Below are positions 32,426 to 44,674 of a stretch of 64,000 nucleotides of DNA, in pieces. The position numbers and the translations under genes were made by a program. Below the pieces are notes generated by a model. It searched no databases. It worked only from the letters and a program-made list of their open reading frames with translations, and was not told the origin of the DNA. This DNA is from Thalassia testudinum (taxonomy: Eukaryota > Streptophyta > Magnoliopsida > Alismatales > Hydrocharitaceae). How positions within the stretch are numbered: position 1 is the stretch's first letter; each line of letters begins with the position of its first letter. The DNA lies in assembly GCA_037157565.1 (NCBI GenBank), contig JAZHRO010000003.1:43413001-43477000 (forward strand), read 5' to 3'.

Positions 32426-35400
32426 TGAAGAAAGAGAAGTATATGTTCTATTCACCGAGGGAAACCCTAGGCCTTTATATACAAGAAGAGGTTAGGGAAC
32501 AAAATACAAAAGGCCCCAAGGAAAAGTAAAACAACCAAAGACTGCAGGAAAAAAAATGAACTAAACAGGACTTATCTCTCTAAACTCTCCCTCAAGCTGA
32601 AGTATAGATATCCATCATACTCAGCTTAGAACAACACGAATCAAAGGAGCGCAGAGAAAAGCCTTAGTAAATGTATCTATAATCTAATAGCCTAATGCTA
32701 CATGAAAGATGCAGATCAATCCCTTCTGAATCATGTCTTGAGTGTAGTGGCAATCTGCTTTCACATGTTTCATCCTCTTATGAAAAACTGAATTATTGGC
32801 TATAGAGAGAGCAACCCTGTTATCACACTTCATCTCCATAAGGACAGATATAGAAATATGTAAATCTACAAGAACACATATCCACATGAGCTGAGAGATA
32901 GCTTCAGCCATAGCCCTGTATTCAGATTAACACTAAATCTAGCCACTACAGTCTTTTCTTACTTCACCATGTGTCTAGATTACCCCTAATGCATGTGCAA
33001 ATCTGATGGTAGACTTTGTTTTTGGACATCCTACATAATCAACATCCATATAAGCCACCACATTTAATGAACTACCACAAGTAAATAGCAAGCCCTTTCT
33101 TGACGTTGATTTTGAGTACCTGAGAATCATTGTGGTTGCATCCTAGTTTACCCTCTTAGGCTTTATCCATAAACCAATTAAGTTTGCACACCGCAAGAGT
33201 AATGTCAAGCCATTAACAATGCAATACAACAGTTTTCCCACCAAACACCGGAATTGTCTACCATCAACCTAGCTCTAAGTCATCACTATACAAATGCATA
33301 CTCGAATCCATAGGAACGAAGCCAGGCTTGGCACCCAACATACCAATCTCCTGAAGAAGGTTTGCCACATACTTCCTTCAAGAGAAAGCTAATCCATGTG
33401 CATTTCTAATTACCTCAATCTCAAGAAAGTATTGAAGTAGCCCCAAGTCCTTTGTAACAAATTACTTGGCCAAAAACTTCTTGGTAGCCTTAATTTGCTA
33501 TGCATCATCTTTGGTCAGTATGATACTATGATGTCATCCACATATATAAGCATCACCACAATCCCCTTGTTTGTCTTCCATATAAGAAGAGTGATCTCTA
33601 GTGGATCTCCTAAACCTAATCTTCTTGGAGACATCAGATAAGAACCAGTCACGTAGACTTTGCTTGAGTTTATAAATTGTCATATGCAATCTAAAAAGCT
33701 TGGCACACTCCCCCATAGCCTCAAATCTAAGGGGTTGCTACTTGTACGATTCCTACTAAAGATCATCATAAATGAAGACATTTTTAATATCCAGCTAGCA
33801 AACGGACCACTCTCGACGTATAGCAACAGAAATAAGTGCTCTAATTGTTGATAACCATGCAACTAGAGAGAATGTACCAAAGTAGTTGGCACCATATATT
33901 TGAGTGTAGCCCTTAGAAAGAAATTAGGCTTTATACCTCTCAACAAAGCCATTAGGATGATACTTCACGGTGAACACTTATTCACATCCAACCATAACCA
34001 CGTTTGCAGGCAGTTCAACAAGACTCCAAGTTCCATGCAAGAGTAGGGCAAACATCTCATTCTCTATGGCTTGATGCCACTTCAAATCAAGAAGCCCCGC
34101 CTAATTGGTAGTAGGTGTATGTATAGTAGAAAGAGCTAATGAACTGTCTGCAAGAATACGGTAGACTTGCCACGAACATGTACTTGGAAATGTGATGCAT
34201 GTACACTACCTTATGCCTATAAGGCAATAGGATTGTCAAGGCTATCATCGCCAGAATCAACTACCTTATCCGTATTAGGTTGTTAAGGATCCTCCTAAGC
34301 AGTGGATACACTCGTAATCCCGGTACATCAATACTGCAAGGAGCATCAATGCTATCAAGTATAGAGATTTCCTCAGGTGCAGATGAAAGCTCTAGTGCAG
34401 GAGAAAAGGGTCAATCTCAAACATGTAGAACAAGCATAAACCATGTTGAACCTCCTATCACAACATCATCAAAAATTGGAATAGGAATACCACCTCATTC
34501 TCAAGAGTAGGGGAAATAATACGTGAGCTAAGAGATGAATGGTAGGGTATGGACTCAAAGAAGGAGACATCTACACTGACATAGTGATGCCGATCGTTGG
34601 CATCATAGCATCTATATTACTTTTGAGTCCTAGAGTACCCAATAAAAATATACTTGTCCACTCGATGAGATAATTCATTTCAGTTGAAACCAAAGAAATG
34701 GACAAAGGCAACACATTCAAAGACCTTAAGAGGAACCCTAAAGACCTCACAGTCAAGAAACAAGATGGAATATGGAACTTCATCAACGATGACCAAAGGC
34801 ATTCAATTAATTAAATATCACGGGTTAAGCACCAAAATCCCCCAATATGATAAAGAAATACTATTCAGGATTTAAAGGGACATAACAACATCTCATAATT
34901 GTACAATTTTGTCACGAAGTATACGAGCAAATGGTCTGATGGATGATCCCATATCCCTGAAGATATAGAATGAAAAGACTAGGTACAAAATTCCAAGGCA
35001 TTGTTAGTTTTCACAATCTTTGCATGGGCACCAAATTGATTCCTTATTTCAACCAAAAAGTTTTTTTATTACATCACCCACATTCGACTTAGACTTCAAT
35101 AAAAACAACCACAAGTAAGAAAAATCACCAATGACTACAAGATAAAACATGTGCCTCACAGAATCTAGAACACAACTAGGACTCCAAACATCAAAATGCA
35201 ACAACTAAATAAGGACTCTAAACCATGACCTTGTCGACTAGGAAAGAAGCCCATATGTTGCTTTCCTAATTGGCATGCCTCTCACCGGAAGATAGTGGTA
35301 GGTAAAATCTATGGTATCACTCATCGGAGTTTAGGTAATGGCAGATGGCCAAACTATAGGTGCCATAAGTGGCTAGAGGAACCTCTAGAAGAAATGGCAA

Positions 35401-36790
35401 CATGGTCAGCATATAGCAATTGCAGCAAACTGTAGATACCCCCCTTCCTTAGGACCACAGCCAATCACCTTGTCCGTCGATATATATCTTGTAGCATAAG
35501 AGCGACAAGGTCAAAAATAGCTCTGCAATTCAAATCCTTTGTGATTCTATTAACTAAAAGCAAAAGGAAATCCAAGGCGAGTAGAACATTCTCCAAGCAT
35601 ATACAAGGAGCTATCTCAACCTCCCCCTACCCAATGATAGGAGAGTGCCTCCCATCAACTACCATCATGGTCCTACCATATGAGAATGGCCTTAATCTAA
35701 ATAACCGATTGGCATCTCCGCATATATGCCATGATGCATCCAAATCAACAAGCCAATATGTGTCCTTAATGCTAGAATGGCATGCAATACAGGCAAGAGG
35801 TATTATAACTAAAGAATAGGCAAAGGCAATAGTGCCAAAGTTCCTTATAGAGGAGCTTCTGGTAGCTACAGTAGGAATAACAAATATGCCGTGCAGACAA
35901 AGTCTTTGAATCAGCTTACCATACTTAGCTCTGAAGATAGGCACATTCTCCGATACTATCTCTAGTGTTGTAGTGGCCTAATAAGTGCTAACAAGCTTCT
36001 TAAGCTTGGTCTAACACGTATCCTTGGTATGACCAAGCTTCCTGCAAACGTGAACGTGGAGGCCAAGCACATCCCTAGCCTCCTCGACCGCATCCACAAC
36101 CTCAAGTAGATGATGTTGTACCTATGCTTCTTCCCTAAGATGCAACCATGGCTAATGTATGCTGCATAAGTGTTGAAGAAAAGAGCAACTATTAATCAAT
36201 ATAATTGATTATAGGACTCCTCAATAGTTAGTACCTCTGCTAATGTAAGCATCTAAGCCCTGACTGCGGGATTTAACCTGGCAAGAAAGTGACCAACCAT
36301 CTTATATGCCTTGTACGCCTCCTACATGTCACAAGAACACATAGCGATATAGGCATTCAATCACTCAAATGCAGACTTGAGAATAAATAATGCTGGGCAA
36401 GAGGTCATGCCTCATGTGTGCAATCTTAGGATATAGCTAGAGAATACAAGTAGCACTATTTGGAGGATATCCCACCTCTCCTTCACAATCTTGTAGTAGA
36501 TGATAGCAATCCACTACATAGTGAAATTCATGATCTACGCTCTCAGCATGGCATTGTCTTTCTTCTATGGTGCTTATGTGAATATATGCTCCTTGTCATG
36601 TCCCCCAACAACATTAAGGATTGACAACAAGCATAATACATAGTTGGTCCCGTTAAACTTTACAGTCGGTCCAAAGGAATTCTTGAACTTTGGTTATATC
36701 CCCTTGACTCGATGAATGAGCAATCACAAAGGCCATTCCTTTCAACCAAATTGAAGCTCCTCAGTGACATAATAGTCACCAATCACACAA
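32426..36790 (-). mobile_element. minus-strand Ty1/copia element, 5'-truncated, decayed
   Basis: Read on the minus strand the order is gag (about 36790-36000), protease (about 35770-35640), integrase and linker, reverse transcriptase (about 34000-33000), RNase H (32911-32684), a purine tract (GCTTGAGGGAGAG at about 32597-32585), and a 3' LTR of about 159 bp (32426-32584). No 5' LTR is visible at the 36790 end. The element has the same orientation as the SCAMP gene it sits in. It is heavily frameshifted. Confidence 0.85.
32684..36700 (-). pseudogene. copia polyprotein remnants (gag to RNase H)
   Basis: Recognisable pieces are: a gag start with VKFNGTNYVLCLLSILN near 36660; protease-like YWLVDLDASWHICG at about 35770-35720, where active enzymes have D-S-G-A; reverse transcriptase LFRLHMTIYKLKQSLRDWF (33534-33716); and RNase H with CDNRVALSIANNSVFHKRMK (32684-32911). 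All are separated by stops. The protease mutation and multiple frameshifts rule out activity. Confidence 0.8.
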
Positions 36791-36849
36791 CTACCAAGTT
36801 TTCATCAAAATACAACCATCCACGAAGAAAAAAATATCAATACACGAGA

Positions 36850-38850
36850 AAATGAGTAAAAACAAGCCAACTACAAGCGGTCAAGGGATTCTTTGCTTAC
36901 ATTGTATAGCGAGAGGGCATTCAACGGTGGAGTGTCAAGACCAAGTCGTTTGTGTCCCATGTCATAGGGTCAAGCACCAACAGAAATCTTATCCAAAGTT
37001 AGTGCATAGGTTTGTCAAGGACAGTGGAATGGATATGCAAGGAGGGGTCGACTTCTAGTGACCATTGCACCATGGTCAACTTCTTTGCACCTTATCATTT
37101 GTTCATTAAGGAAGCATTACTAAGAGACTTTGTCTACAAATCACCAACATTGAGCTCCATCAAATCCATGTTGCCAAGGCATCTGCCATCAACGTCAAGG
37201 TTGAAGTGATGATGGAAAGCTCCTACAGCATGGGTGCCACAAGAGCATTAGGGCCTTCGTTTTCATACTTAGCTGGTTGATGGAGCAGAAATGTGGTGAA
37301 GGCTGTCAACCATCACTGGCAAATGCTTCTAAGGAGACCCCCCCCCCCCCCAAAAGAACGAATCTTAAGCTACATCTTCTTGGAGTTCCTCTTCACCTAC
37401 AAACTCTTAAGGTGATCAAGGCACTTGTTTCAAGTTTCGCTATGTTGAAATCTTGCCAGTGCTTGGATCTAGACTTAAAGGATCTATGATGGGTTGAAGT
37501 TGACCTCGCAGTGGGGAGGCTTGAAGAAATTCCTAGGAAGGCTCTTCTTCGTGTTAGAGGCTTTATGTAGGTTACCAAGTTCTACCACGAAGGTTCTGTA
37601 TGGTGTATACCGCCATGAAGGTTCTAGGTGTAGGTCTCATGTGAAGACATCTTCTCCAACAATGGCAAGGCAACCAGCAAAGGCACACTAGGTCTTGAGG
37701 TTGAAGGTGGCAAATTGGGAGATCCGCAGGGGTGACGAGGCTTCTTTATGAAACCTCCATTTGGTGGCTACATGTATTCCAAGGATTAGTTGCACTGGAG
37801 AATGGTTTTCCTCATTCACCATTGGTAAAGATGACGTGTCAAATGGGATGAATGATAATACTCCCAGTCCACACTTGGCATCTTCCACAACTACATACAA
37901 AGAGGATATTCAAATGCCCCAAGGGGGCGTTTCCTATGAAAGATGGACCCAGATTCATTCACGAATCCAATACATCTTTAGACCTAGATTCATGCAATTC
38001 CAATGGGGGAATTGGCTTTTTCCATCTTCTCCCTTGAAGATACAACTCGAGCTGACTCTTTATAGGGTTTGGCTTATGGAGACCTGATTTTAATGTTTCA
38101 ATAAGGCAATGGACTTCCAAGCAGCATTAAAGCTCTAGGTGATACTGTGGCTGTTGGAGCTATTGTCTCCGCTACCAAAGAGCCATGTGACGTTGGCATT
38201 GCCTAGTTCAGAACCATACCAATTGCCAGCGAAGAGATTCTCCCAGGTGCAAAAGACAAAGCCAAATATAGGATAGGACATGGTTCCTACAGCTAATGGC
38301 AGCCTAGGAGTGGATCAACTAGGCAACGGTCTTCTACAAAGGTTACAGGGCAATGCTGTTCTTCCTACTTTAAATGCATCCACCACACAATGACTTCTAC
38401 CGAAATAGATCGGAGATGTGATGTAGGTGTTGTTCCCATAGTTGTTGACAACGAATATGAAGTTCAAACAAGGTTCACATCCTAACTAGAGTTATGGGGG
38501 CTTAAAGAGGACATCAGTGTTGTTCATGAAGATGCTCTAGAACAAGACTGGTGTGGCCAACATGCACTTGCAGTTAAATTAACATAGAGTGAGGATGGTC
38601 TTATTTTTGGCATGGTATGTGTTTGTGGGTAATGTGAGTCAACTATTAGGTGACTCTTGCGGAAGATTTGCAAGTGGCTATCCGACCTTTCGAATGGTGC
38701 ACCCTTCTTGTTGGGGAGCAATTTCAATGTGACTTTAACAGCAAATGATCGGCCTAATGAAGGAGTTGATGTGCATTCATCATTTAAGACCAATTGCTGA
38801 ATTTAGCTTTCAAGATCCTACACCATCTAATTGCTTGTATATGTAAGACT
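36850..38850 (+). mobile_element. LINE, 5' segment (ORF1 knuckles to endonuclease start)
   Basis: The plus-strand LINE segment opens with zinc knuckles CLHCIARGHSTVEC (intact) and CVPCHRVKHQQKSY (last Cys replaced by Tyr) at 36890-36995. It ends in the endonuclease core around 38695-38770 (FLLGSNFNVTLTANDRPNEG, where the usual motif is GGDFN; the catalytic Asp is Asn here). The endonuclease then breaks off at about 38850. The missing downstream part resumes at about 42270 in the same orientation, so this is probably one LINE split by a 3.4-kb insertion. Confidence 0.75.
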
Positions 38851-41800
38851 TTGAAATTGTCAAGGCTGCAAAAATCGATCTATGTCGCCAATAATCAACC
38901 AATTAATCATATACGATCGGGGACCGAACCACGTGTCAATATTCGATTAATCAACTGGTTATCTGATTGATTAATCATCCAATCCGTCGGGAATGAACTT
39001 CCTCCTGTGAAAAACCCCTGTGTGAAGCCTGGTCAAAAGGTGAAATACATCCAGAAGCCTCACTCATTCCCTCGATTACCTACATTCCTTGGCCAAATCA
39101 TCAAACTCACCAACTCCCTCCTACTCGTGCACTGAGGCACTCCACTTTGTTAACTCGGTTGGCTATCACCTATCAGTAAATTAGAGTCTAATCACCCGCA
39201 CCTGCGAACTTGACTTCGGGGAACTCTCCTTAAAAAAACTTCATTCACCTATCGACCTACCCAGGCACTCCACGTAAGCTGTTTACCGTCTTCAGCCCTC
39301 ACATGCTCCCTGCAAACTAGAGCTTTTCTCAGTCCTGGATGTGGATTTATTATACTATGACTAGCCATTTCATCATATTATCAATCAGCAAGTTCACCTC
39401 TTTTCCCATACTTAAAATGCATGCACATAAAGCCCTATACGACGAAATAAGCCACACCATAACCACCAATTTAGCCCTAATTGGCATTATATTATGACAC
39501 CATTTTGATAAATTTCTAAATGTACATTTCAGAAGGATGCTAAGGGTACACCATTGAAACGCCCATATTTCGACGTCAAATTTCAATACTTTCGATACCT
39601 CAAAAATAATTCATTTCGGAGGCATGCACATGTATACCGACAAAAATGGTTCAAGTAATTAAAATAATTAGAATTTCAAGGAAATCACAAGTTTAAACAT
39701 GTTTATATATGAATAATAATATTACATCCTAATATTCATATGTAGCATATAGTCTACTATACCATGTTCAAGTTTAAGAATCAAATATCAAATAATCACT
39801 GTACGAATTGAATTAAGTCATGCAAAAATAAAAGATTCAAATATATAATTTGCTTTAAACTAAAGTAAAAATTTAAAAACTAACATTTAACCATTTGACC
39901 AATTAATCTTAAATTAATTTATTGCTTAACTTGAGGTATTTCATTATGCTATCAGATTAATCAATTTAAATAGATATAGATTAACATAACTATATATGTT
40001 GTGTTGGTTATGCCACACCTTATGAGTCACGTTTAGATCTACTTGTATCATATTTATGTATGAAAAATATTGATTCACCTTCAAACATTGAACCATAGGT
40101 TTCTATGTTGTATGTTACCCTTGAAGTAAATGATGATTAATTCAAACATAGTGTTTGCAATTTTCAGATTTTATTTTCTTATTGATGTATTCAAGTTCTT
40201 TATTCTTTAATGCTAAACCAAACTTAGGATTTAATTTTTAGGGATTAAACAAATATTTTCTCAATTCTAAATTGTGATTAGACCTATATATTCGTAATAA
40301 TAGTAGATCTAGAATCTAATATATAGATCTACTCCATAATTATTAAAAGATGTGGATTCAAATCTTAAGATAGTCGGAGGAGAGTAGTGAGGCTACAAGG
40401 AGCAGCATCAGTGGAGATTCGGTTCGAATAAGAACAAAGTAGCAACAACGTGAGCAACAATAATAGCAGTAGAGAACAATGGGAGAATTGCGAGTGAGAA
40501 GTAATAACAAGTCAAAATGCCAAGTGCATCACTTGTTGACATTTCAACAAATTTTGGATGACAATTCGTCGAAATTTGTGTTTTGACATTATATTGACGT
40601 TGATATGGCTTCACCCAAAAAATAGACATTTCGACAACACACCGACGGCATGGCATCAAAATTTAATTCACTTACAAAAATAGTAATGGATAGAAACTAG
40701 TTACTGAAACACCTATATTGACTTTAAAATATAGTAACGATTTAAGAATTATACCTAATGCCACCCATTTCTCCAAACTTATCGAAATATTATCCATAGT
40801 TGGCAAAATATTGTTGGCACTCCTATATTTCGACATTACATGTGTGCCAATATCACCCTACGTCAGAAAAAGGTCATTTCATGGACATACCGTGGGCACG
40901 CCGTAGGCATTCAGAACAATGATAGCTATAACAATAGGTAAATGGGAGTTCATGTAGGTATATTTATGCAATGTCATTTATTTTATTTAATGATCAAATT
41001 TGATTTTAATGGATCAACTTTTAAACTGAAAGGTAGGATTTTACATAGTTTAGTTGATCAATTTTTGCTATTAATCGATCAAAATTATTTTTTATTGAAC
41101 GAGTTCTTAACTCTTGATTTCGTTTTGTACCAAATGGAGGCTAACTAGGATCGATTTAGCTTTGGTTTGGTCCGACATGCATAAAAAGGTCATCAAACAT
41201 TGAATTGCAAGCATATGAGACCCAACTTCAGCCGCCATCAAGAGGATGGTTATATCCCTTGAAATTTGAAAATGCCATCAAAAGGATAGTTGTAACCTCT
41301 ATTTGGAAGATGAAAGAGGGGGAGGTTAACTAAAACCTCGAAGAGAGACAAGATAGGTTTAATGGAGAAACCAAGTGACTTATGGACTAGGGACTTAAGG
41401 TGCCTTGGGACGAGGTGTCCGTGCAGCCGTGCCGACAACATAGGCCATACTCATGAATGAAAACAAGCACCCTAATGGGGCATCCAATTTGCTCTACTAG
41501 GATTATCGTACTATAAGGGGCAATCAACTTGGGGACATCCAATGATAACTCTATGGGATATCGCCTAAGATAAGAGGCATGATGTGCACCTGCCAAGAGA
41601 TCATTGAGTAAGTAATCTTGGGTGATCATTGATGCGAGCTTAGGATGTGTGGGCTACTAAAGACCAAGTTAGTGCACCTCTACAGCTCAAAGGAGTTATA
41701 CAACCTTAGTATCAAGGAGCTCAAGGTGGTGATAGAGAATGTCCTCAAGGTGCTAAAGGACTATAGGGTTCTGTAAAATGTAGCACTAGCACTTATCTAG

Positions 41801-42270
41801 CTTTCTATTAAAAGCTACTCATGCTTGACTCTTTCTATGTTGCGTACCTTCCTGGATACAGGTACGTAAGTATTATACAGTTACAAACCCTTGTGAGTCA
41901 TATTTTTGAATCCAAAGATGTAAATAACATGACCCCACTTCTGTTATATACAAACTATGTGATGCATAAAGGTTCAATGGAGGTATGGCAGTAAAACTGT
42001 GATGTATTTGTGGCATGCAAAGTAATTGTATGTGGTAGGAATTGTTGATTTCTGGTGAAATGTGGGTTGTACCTATATTGTATCATGTATCATGTCTTTT
42101 ACGGGGGGCAGGTTATGAAAACAGGTACATGGATACAAGTTACAAGTTCTCATCTACAAGAAGTTTTACAGGTTGTGCACATTAGGCTGGTAGTGATACC
42201 CTCTCACATATCTTTTACTTGTCTTTATACACAGGATGCTGGGGTGGGATGTGACAATATACTTAGAGAA
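38850..42270. other. insertion block between two LINE segments
   Basis: No genes are supported. The block contains a dyad-rich stretch at 38880-38990 (repeated 'gattaatcaa' and 'ggttat' words), the repeat family at 39480-40915, and unassigned sequence at 40930-42250, including an 80-codon minus-strand frame at 41387-41629 that I do not recognise. Confidence 0.45.
39480..40915. repeat. AT-rich repeat block of the GCATGCC family
   Basis: It opens with 'gacaccattttgataaatttctaaatgtacattt', comparable to the starts at 19830 and 22465 (the words differ by several bases). It carries two end modules, near 40560-40675 and 40790-40915, both with 'atttcgacatta' and 'gacatt..ggcatg' words. The shared start and end modules indicate a family with at least three copies here. 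The double ends suggest one copy inserted in another. Confidence 0.55.
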
Positions 42271-43231
42271 GCACAAATTTGAAGTCTCGCATTGATACAT
42301 TCCTTGGGTCTATGGACTTCATGGACGTGCTTTCTTTGTCTTGCATGGAGGTAGGACATCAATCAATCTCAGATACCCTGTTCTTGTTTTGGAAGTCTAA
42401 TGAAAACTACATGCCATCCACATGTTTCAAGTTTAAGTTGGCTTGGTTGCTTGAGCCGAGTTTCGAGGAGCATAGACAAAAAAAGCATCTACTTTTGAGA
42501 AGATAACAGAGCTTAAGAAATCAGAGGATTCTAGACCCCTTTCCAAGGGACAAGTAAAGGAGAAGAGATCAGTTCAGCAAGTGTTGCAAGAAGGAACTTG
42601 AGTGGAAGCAATGGAAGCAAAGATCACGCCAATTGTGGTTGAAGGAGGGGGAGGCAAACATAAAATTCTTCCATATGGTGGAAAATGGCAAAATGAGGAA
42701 TTTCATTTAAAAAATTCAAGTAGGGGGTAGAGAGCATTCTTCTAGGGAGGATGTTGGCAGGGTTGAGACAGGCCATTTAGAGCCTTTAGCAGCAGGGGCC
42801 AGCAGGGCGGTTGGAGTTGGACAGGTAGAGGGGTGTCCAAGACTACCGCAGAAGAGGCTTAGGATCTTATTCAGCCTTTTACAGAGACGGTGAGGACAAC
42901 CATTCATCTCTTAATGGGAAAGGTGCACCTAGCTTGGATGGTTTTCAAGTATTGTTCTTCAAGGAGTTTTGAGTCTTTTGACAGATGGTAGGCCAAGATC
43001 TTATTAATGTCTTGAAGGAGTTTAGAAGTGGTAACTCTAGTTTTGGGAGACTGAATAAGTCTTGATCACTTTTGCTACCGAAGAAGGATACTACTGAGAG
43101 GATAGAAGATTATTGGTTGATTTCTCTATGTAATGAAATATATCTAATTGCAAAGGTTTTGGCCAACAAGCTAATGGAGGTTGTTGATAATGTCATTAAC
43201 CCGATTCAATCGACTCTCGTGAAAAGGACAC
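42270..43231 (+). mobile_element. LINE, middle segment (distal endonuclease to reverse transcriptase)
   Basis: It starts with SRIDTFLGSMDFMD, the distal endonuclease motif, followed by FKFKLAWLLEPSF. Reverse transcriptase begins at about 42930 (LNGKGAPSLDGFQVLFFKEF-type block) and continues with LLPKKDTTERIEDYWLISL and IYLIAKVLANK at 43066-43165. It breaks at 43231 in 'VKRT' and resumes at 51569, where 'aagacattgttacacaatgtgtccatcg' continues the same coding block. The copia at 43232-51568 is therefore an insertion. Confidence 0.85.
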
Positions 43232-43366
43232 TGTTTGAGTCATGTGTAATGGATTTCTTTTCATTGTAAGGTGAAGTGGTATTTTTGTAATCTTCTTTCT
43301 AGTGCCTCTCTATGTATAAAGAGGCCCAAAGTCTCTCTAATGGAATAAGTCTTTTCGATCCTAACA
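43232..43366 (+). repeat. copia left LTR
   Basis: TGTTTGAGTCATGTG...CTAACA aligns with the right LTR (TGTTGAATTATGTG...CTAGCA), including the promoter-like 'tatgtataaagaggccc'. Confidence 0.9.
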
Positions 43367-44674
43367 TGATTTCAGAATAGCGATCTTAGATCAAGGCTCC
43401 GATATCTCACTAAACCCTAGTCTTCCCTCCCACAAACCCTAACCTCTCTTTTTGGCAGCAGTGGCGTCGTCGGACACCTAGGCCAACAGCACCACCGCTG
43501 TAGGGCCACCTTGGCCTCTCCCCAAGCAGCAGCAACGCCACGGGCCCCCTCTCGAGCCTACAGCATCGCTGTCACACGCTTCCTCGACCTTTGTTGTGCT
43601 CGAGCGGCACTATATGGTAGCAACACCACCTCCTCGAAGGTCGCCGCCACCCTGCACTGCTGTACATCATCTTCCACCGCCTCAACAGGTGGGATTACCA
43701 GCGCTCGAACCTCCCCTCAGTCCACCCACCGCCAGGGTCTCCATTTGCCCTAGCAGCGTCGCCAGGGGTCTCCGGTCACCCCAGAAGCGCCGCTGGGGCC
43801 CTCCAACCGCCCTAGCAGCACCACCGAGAGTCTTCAACCACCCCAGCAGTGCCACCAGGGCCTTCCCAGGCCACCTACCATCTTGAAGAGCACCACTAAG
43901 GCCTCATCTATGCCCTGGCATGTGCAATCTTCATTGGCAAGCGCTCTATTGGTATAAAATCCAACTTGTTCAGATCTCATAATCTGATTTTCAGATCTTA
44001 AGTTGGTGACTCTTCATGAATCTCGACTCCGCATATCTAAGGTTTTAAAAAACGTGAGGCGATACCAAAGTGGTTTGCCTTCATCGAGGCGAGGCGTAAG
44101 CCTCGAGGCGGTCAAGGCGTAAGCCTCAGGATTTGCATAAAAAATATAGAAAATAAAATGATATATACTTATCAAGTGCTAATAAGGAAATAATAACAAA
44201 AATGACACAGTTTCATAACATTTTTTCTCTATCACAACATTGAAAGAACGAAACTAAACGAGAGATGACATTTAAATAAAAAGATAAACATTCATATAAT
44301 ATAGAAGATTAGAAACCATAACAAAAGCACAAGCTAAACCAACTTCCCAAACCATTGGGAGACATAAGAGTTAAAACATACATTAAAATGAAAGTACATG
44401 AAACATCCACATCAAAAACTCAAAAGAACAACACATTGTAGACTCTAGTCTCCTCCTCCTTAAACACCGTCAAGCTTATCAATGCTGTCGCTAGGGCTGG
44501 TCGCATCATCCCAAGAGTCATCCATAAACTTCATCCTAGCCTCATTATCAACATCTTCCTCAGTATCTCTATCACTCTCTTGAAACTCTTCCTCCTCAAT
44601 GTCAATAACAGCTTTGCCTAAAAGATAAATCATTTTAAACAATTTCTTAGAAGTTAAAACCTTAGTTTGTAACT

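Noticed and set aside
37340..37354. Poly-C run
   Set aside because: A simple homopolymer within degenerate LINE sequence, with no indication of function.
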